Below are positions 60,208 through 64,000 of a stretch of 64,000 bases of DNA, piece by piece. Numbering within the stretch: the first letter of the stretch is position 1; the number at the start of each line of letters is the position of its first letter. Under the pieces are notes generated by a model. The model saw nothing but the letters and a program-made list of their open reading frames with translations, was not told the DNA's origin and searched no databases. The translations under genes and the position numbers were made by a program. The stretch comes from Chloroflexota bacterium (GTDB lineage Bacteria > Chloroflexota > UBA11872), in assembly GCA_022825895.1 (NCBI GenBank), contig JAJDVX010000019.1:62001-126000 (forward strand), written 5' to 3'.

Positions 60208-61341
60208 GTGCGCGTCGTTCAACTCCACCTCGCCAACTTCCGCAACTACCGGCGCCTGGCGCTGGATGTGCCGCCCGGTCCCAGCCTGATCGTCGGCGGC
60301 AACGGTCAGGGCAAGACCAACCTGCTGGACGCGCTGCACATCCTCGCGTCCGCCCAGAGCCTGCGACCCGGACCCGAAGCTGCCTGGGTGCGCTTCGACG
60401 CCCCGGCTGCCGAGGGTTTTGCCCGTCTCCGGGCCGAAATCGACTCCGGATCCGGCGCCTCCGACGTCGAGATGATCGTCGCCCGCACCCGCCCCGATGA
60501 CGGCGAAGCCTCTGGCGTGCGCCGTCGCGCGCGGGTCGACGGCGTGGTCACCCGCCTGGCCGATCTCCCCGGCCGCCTCCTGGCCGTCAGCTTCGCGCCC
60601 CCGGACCTCAACCTGTGGACCGGCGCTCCCTCCGGCCGCCGCCGCTGGCTGGACCTCGCCGTCGCCCAGGTCGACCCGACCTACATCGCCAGGCTCACCA
60701 CCTACGAAAACCTCCTCACCCGCCGCAATGCCCTGCTTCGACGCCTCCAGGGCGGCCTCGGCCGCCCATCAGAACTCGAATTCTGGGATGACCGGATTTC
60801 CGAGCCTGGTGTCGAGGTAACCCGCGCCCGGGCGAGCTACGTGGCCCGGGTACGCGCGCCCCTCAGCGCGGGATTCCTCGCCATGCGGGGTGGCGCCCGG
60901 CTGGATCTTGCCTACCGCGCCGCTGGCCTTGGGCTGGACAACGAGGGATTCCGGGCGGCGCTGCGAAAACAGCGCAACCGAGACATCCAGCGTGGCACGT
61001 CCAGCCTCGGTCCGCACCGTGACGATGTGGAAGCCCGCCTGGACGGACGCCCGCTGGCCCACGTCGGCTCACGCGGCCAGCTCCGTTTGGCGGCCCTGGC
61101 CCTCAAGCTCGGCCAGCACGATGTGGCGTGTCAGCAACGCGGCGAAACGGCCGTCCTGCTCCTGGACGACATCGCCGCCGAACTCGATCCCGTCCACCGT
61201 CGGCTCCTCATCGACCAATTGCCTGACGATGCGCAGGTGCTGGTCACCACCGCTGACCTCGACTTGCTTAATGAGACATCGCTCCGGCATGCCGTCCAGT
61301 TCCGCGTAGAGGCTGGTGAACTCGAGCGCATCCGTGGCTGA
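60208..61341 (+). CDS. recF: DNA replication and repair protein RecF
   Basis: 377 residues. RecF signature LHLANFRNYRRL at the start, Walker A GGNGQGKTNLLDAL, LGPHRDD, the ABC-type QLRLAALALKL signature and Walker B LLLDDIAAELD. It loads RecA at single-strand gaps. GTG at 60208 is preferred because GGGAG lies six bases upstream and it begins the conserved sequence; frames extending to 59968 run inside the small membrane gene. It overlaps dciA by eight bases. Confidence 0.95.
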   Translation: MRVVQLHLANFRNYRRLALDVPPGPSLIVGGNGQGKTNLLDALHILASAQSLRPGPEAAWVRFDAPAAEGFARLRAEIDSGSGASDVEMIVARTRPDDGEASGVRRRARVDGVVTRLADLPGRLLAVSFAPPDLNLWTGAPSGRRRWLDLAVAQVDPTYIARLTTYENLLTRRNALLRRLQGGLGRPSELEFWDDRISEPGVEVTRARASYVARVRAPLSAGFLAMRGGARLDLAYRAAGLGLDNEGFRAALRKQRNRDIQRGTSSLGPHRDDVEARLDGRPLAHVGSRGQLRLAALALKLGQHDVACQQRGETAVLLLDDIAAELDPVHRRLLIDQLPDDAQVLVTTADLDLLNETSLRHAVQFRVEAGELERIRG

Positions 61342-61672
61342 TCGACGCGAGGGCCGGCCGCGCAGCATGCGCGAGATGATCGACCGGATGTCCAGCCGCT
61401 CTGATCTTCGCTTTGGCGCCCGGCGGGTGGATACGGTTGACGCTCTTCGGGAGTCCTTGAACCAGGTGCTCGGTGGCAACGTCGCCGCGCGCTGTCGCGT
61501 CGAGTCAATCCGTGGCACCGAAGCCCGCGTCGCCTGCCGCGACAACGCCACCGCCATGCGCATTCGCTTCTATGTCCCCGACATCCTCGCGTCTGTCACT
61601 TCGCGGCTGGACGCCTCCGACGTAACGGCCATTCGCGTAACCGTCAGCACGCACGGCTGGGACGACGCATAG
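61334..61672 (+). CDS. DciA-like DUF721 protein
   Basis: 112 residues. VDTVDALRESLNQVLGGNVAARCRVESIRG and ARVACRDNATAMRIRFYVPDIL resemble the KH-like domain of DciA, the ancestral replicative-helicase loader found next to recF and gyrB. The GTG at 61334 sits inside the end of recF. The usual gyrB does not follow; a flavin oxidoreductase does. Confidence 0.7.
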   Translation: MADRREGRPRSMREMIDRMSSRSDLRFGARRVDTVDALRESLNQVLGGNVAARCRVESIRGTEARVACRDNATAMRIRFYVPDILASVTSRLDASDVTAIRVTVSTHGWDDA

Positions 61673-61735
61673 CGGCCGCGCCGCCATGGGGCGCCGGTAC
61701 ACTTCCGACGTTCCAGTTGCGCCAGGTCCCACCCC

Positions 61736-63118
61736 ATGCAATTCACCCGTTCGCTCGATGTCATCGCCAGGCCCGATGTCCTGGTCGTCGGCGCCGGCTG
61801 CGCGGGCACCGTGGCGGCAATCTCAGCCGCCCGCGCCGGCGCCTCCACCCTCGTCGTTGAGCGCGGCGGCTTTGCCGGCGGCTACATCACCGGCGTCGTT
61901 GGCGCATCGCTCGATGGCTTCGTGGACCTGCGCTCCGGCTTGCCCGTCGTCGGCGGCGTCGTCTTCGATCTCGCCCGCGCCGCGGCCCACACCACCGCTG
62001 CCGGAGACCTGGCCACCACCCGTTTCCGCTTCAATGCCGAGGTCGGCCAGTCCCTCGCCAACCTCGACCGCCACGTCATCCACTTCGACATCGAGCGCTT
62101 CAAGCTCGAAGCCGACCGCCTCATGCAGGATTCCGGCGCCCAACTCCTCTACCACTCGGTCGTCGCCGACGCCATTCGCGAAGGTGACCGCATCACTGGC
62201 GTCGTCCTCGCCAACAAGGGCGGCCTCGGCGTTATCGAGCCCAGGGCCATCGTCGACGCCAGCGGCGATGCCGACGTCGCCGCCTTCGCCGGCGCCCCCT
62301 ACGACCAGGACCTGGACGCCCAGCAGCCCATGAGCCTGCACTTCCGCGTCGGCGGCTTCGACGCCACCCCCGAGGTCCGCGCCCACTGCAGCGCGTTGCT
62401 CAAGCAGGCCGTCGCCGACGGCCGCCTCAAGCTCTACGGCGGTCCCTGGATGGCCCCTTACGCCGAGCGCGACTACTACTTCAACGCCACCCGCTATTCC
62501 GGCAACGGCGTTGACCCCAACGACCTGTCCGCCGCCGAAATCCAGGGCCGCAAGGACGCCCGCCTGATGTTCGACCTCTTCAAGGAACACATCCCCGCCT
62601 TCAAGGACGCCTACTTCGTCACCTCGGGCCCGGTCGTCGGCGTGCGCGAAACCCGGCGTATTCGCGGCGACCGCGTGCTCTCGGCTGACGATATTCAGAA
62701 CGCCGTCGCCTACGACGACGCCGTCTCGCTGGGCGCCTGGTGGTTGGACCGGCATCCGGTCGATTCCTCCGGCTACCACGAACACGTCATCACCCGCCCC
62801 TACGACATCTCCTACGGCACGTTGACTCCGCAGGGCCTCTCAAACCTCTGGGTCGCCGGCCGTTGCCACTCCGCCGAGTCGGCGGCGCTGGCCTCCAGCC
62901 GCGTCACCGTCACCTGCATGGGCATGGGCCAGGCCGCCGGCACCGCCGCCGCCCTCTCCGCCGGCAGCGGCCTGGGTAGCCGTGAACTTGACATAACACA
63001 GCTTCAGCAGCGGCTCCTGGCCGACGGCGCCATCATCGGCCACCGCGCCGACGAGGTCCGCGCCTTCGGCGACGCCATGCGACCCGAGGAACTCCCCTCA
63101 GCCGCCGCCAGCCACTAA
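61736..63118 (+). CDS. FAD-dependent oxidoreductase (FAD_oxidored type)
   Basis: 460 residues. The N-terminal FAD motif is DVLVVGAGCAGTVAAISAARAG, followed by LVVERGGFAGGYITGV. The nucleotide-domain end, NLWVAGRCHSAESAALASSRV, and VRETRRIRGD are typical of the PF12831-type family, whose members oxidise sugar acids or polyols or act in unassigned catabolic steps. The ATG at 61736 follows a possible TACACT -10 about 33 bases earlier. It converges on an isomerase-like gene. Confidence 0.88.
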   Translation: MQFTRSLDVIARPDVLVVGAGCAGTVAAISAARAGASTLVVERGGFAGGYITGVVGASLDGFVDLRSGLPVVGGVVFDLARAAAHTTAAGDLATTRFRFNAEVGQSLANLDRHVIHFDIERFKLEADRLMQDSGAQLLYHSVVADAIREGDRITGVVLANKGGLGVIEPRAIVDASGDADVAAFAGAPYDQDLDAQQPMSLHFRVGGFDATPEVRAHCSALLKQAVADGRLKLYGGPWMAPYAERDYYFNATRYSGNGVDPNDLSAAEIQGRKDARLMFDLFKEHIPAFKDAYFVTSGPVVGVRETRRIRGDRVLSADDIQNAVAYDDAVSLGAWWLDRHPVDSSGYHEHVITRPYDISYGTLTPQGLSNLWVAGRCHSAESAALASSRVTVTCMGMGQAAGTAAALSAGSGLGSRELDITQLQQRLLADGAIIGHRADEVRAFGDAMRPEELPSAAASH

Positions 63119-63131
63119 AGGCTGAAGCGCC

Positions 63132-63998
63132 TCAGTTCACGTTCGTTGCTGGCCGCGGCTTGCCCGTCGCGTCCAGCATCGCCAGCACCACGTCCCGCGC
63201 TTCCCTGAACAGGTCCAGGTGGTCGCGGCCTGCCCCGTACGCCGAGTTATTCAGATGCGGCTCCAGCGCCAGGTCCTCGACCACGTCGGGGTCGACAGCC
63301 TGCATGATCTGCGGCCACTGCCCGTCGCCTTGCCCGATGGGCACGATCGTGCCGCTCGCCGCCACATAGTCCTTCAGGTGCAGCACCCGCACCCACGGCG
63401 CAACCTTGCCCCACGCCTCGTCGAACGGCCGCGTCTCGCTGACCACGTACGCGTGCGCGTCAAACGCCAGGGCAACCTGCTCCGGTTCGTAGTCCGAGAG
63501 GATGTCTCGCGTCGTGTCCCCGTCCAGCGTATACATGCGGTAGTTGTTCTCAAGCAGCGCCACCGCGCCGTCCCCATCGGTCTCGATCCGCCGTACCAGC
63601 CGCTCAAAAGCGCCCTTCACGGCATCGCGGTCTTCTGCGCCCGTTGAACCATCGCGCGGCGCGAACGAGAAGACCCGGATCCACCGCGACCTCAGCACGT
63701 TCGCCGCCTCGATCGACCGCGCGATCTGCCGCTCCACCTTCGCCGGGTCCGTGTCCACGGCGTACTTGCCCACCGGCGAGGTCACGCAGTAGCAACCGAT
63801 TCCGCTCGCGTCCAGCCGCTGCCGCAATTCGGCCAGCTGCCCATCGCTCAGCTCGTCGATGGAAAGCGCCGGCCCGTCCGCCGTCAGGCGCAGCTTGGTC
63901 AGGTTTGCCCGAGGGACCCCCAGCACCCGCAGACCGGCGATCTGCTCATCCAACGGTCCGGCGATCTCCCCGCTCATCCCAGACATGCCCCAACTCAT
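63132..63998 (-). CDS. Xylose isomerase-like TIM-barrel sugar epimerase/isomerase
   Basis: 288 residues, starting at the ATG at 63998, two bases from the edge, so an upstream start outside the window cannot be excluded. Metal-site residues are suggested by ALLENNY (Glu), LAFDAHAY (Asp/His), VRVLHLKDY and LALEPHLNN (Glu). These enzymes interconvert keto sugars or inosose. It probably belongs to the same catabolic group as the neighbouring FAD oxidoreductase and the Gfo/Idh/MocA genes of this window. Confidence 0.85.
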   Translation of the reverse strand: MSWGMSGMSGEIAGPLDEQIAGLRVLGVPRANLTKLRLTADGPALSIDELSDGQLAELRQRLDASGIGCYCVTSPVGKYAVDTDPAKVERQIARSIEAANVLRSRWIRVFSFAPRDGSTGAEDRDAVKGAFERLVRRIETDGDGAVALLENNYRMYTLDGDTTRDILSDYEPEQVALAFDAHAYVVSETRPFDEAWGKVAPWVRVLHLKDYVAASGTIVPIGQGDGQWPQIMQAVDPDVVEDLALEPHLNNSAYGAGRDHLDLFREARDVVLAMLDATGKPRPATNVN

Positions 63999-64000
63999 GG

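Overview
This is a GC-rich, gene-dense bacterial chromosome segment with many GTG and TTG starts and many 4-base GTGA/ATGA gene overlaps. The gene set points to Chloroflexota, perhaps one of the uncultivated marine or sponge-associated lineages. The evidence is: an alternative complex III operon joined to a full cytochrome c maturation (Ccm) system; inositol-phosphate synthase with phosphatidylinositol-type lipid genes; RNase Y; and a polysaccharide deacetylase whose N-terminal module (LGYP...QYF) resembles one common in Chloroflexota proteins. The lineage is inferred from gene content; no rRNA or tRNA gene was seen. I saw no insertion sequence, prophage or CRISPR array.

Layout. 1-3.4 kb (minus): a molybdenum hydroxylase operon (FAD, 2Fe-2S and partial Mo subunits) and an enolase-superfamily enzyme. 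3.5-4.0 kb (plus): a repeat-rich coiled-coil membrane protein. 4.1-23.4 kb (minus): a near-continuous respiratory supercluster. In transcription order it holds a small membrane protein, alternative complex III subunits (pentaheme cytochrome, split B1/B2, two NrfD-like proteins, D, E), a CopD-like protein, CcmE, a fused CcmA-CcmB, CcmC, CcmD, CcmF, CcmH, a CcmI/Asp-box propeller fusion, a membrane-anchored secreted protein, and fumarate reductase/succinate dehydrogenase ABCD. A GTGA-N6-TCAC palindrome (Rex- or CRP/FNR-like) lies in the divergent region upstream. 23.8-31.3 kb: aldehyde dehydrogenase, MFS and MMPL transporters, a CrtC/lipocalin-like lipoprotein, a Gfo/Idh/MocA enzyme and a cysteine-less IscA-like protein. 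31.3-33.5 kb: two TlpA-type thioredoxins and CcdA, which could supply reductant to the Ccm system. 33.5-37.3 kb: two GNAT acetyltransferases, peptide deformylase, molybdopterin genes (mogA/moaB, moaD, moaE) and a toxin-first VapC/Phd pair. 37.4-43.9 kb: a TPR lipoprotein, a RamA-type corrinoid-activating ferredoxin/ATPase, a solitary nuoB, a PHP phosphoesterase and an ANKH-like membrane protein. 43.9-48.4 kb: an ABC-2 exporter behind a leader with a perfect -35 and an intrinsic terminator, then a flavin-dependent halogenase with a PqqD/RRE-like tail and its partner. 48.5-50.5 kb: a PhyH dioxygenase and an oxidoreductase. 50.5-54.7 kb (minus): ArsR regulator, ino1, PatA-like acyltransferase, PimA-like mannosyltransferase and CDP-alcohol phosphotransferase, which looks like a phosphatidylinositol (mannoside) operon. 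54.8-64 kb: RNase Y, an MtaA/UroD-fold methyltransferase, NodB deacetylase, DegV, recF-dciA, a FAD oxidoreductase and a TIM-barrel isomerase.

How they work together. The respiratory cluster encodes quinone reduction (Frd/Sdh), quinol oxidation (ACIII) and the heme-attachment machinery that ACIII cytochromes need. The Mo-hydroxylase fits with the molybdopterin genes. The corrinoid activator fits with the MtaA-like methyltransferase. The many single oxidoreductases, dioxygenases and isomerases suggest a heterotroph living on diverse small organic compounds. The most interesting candidates for new biology are the exporter leader RNA, the halogenase with its RRE-like domain, the PI/PIM operon outside Actinobacteria, and the unusual Ccm proteins.
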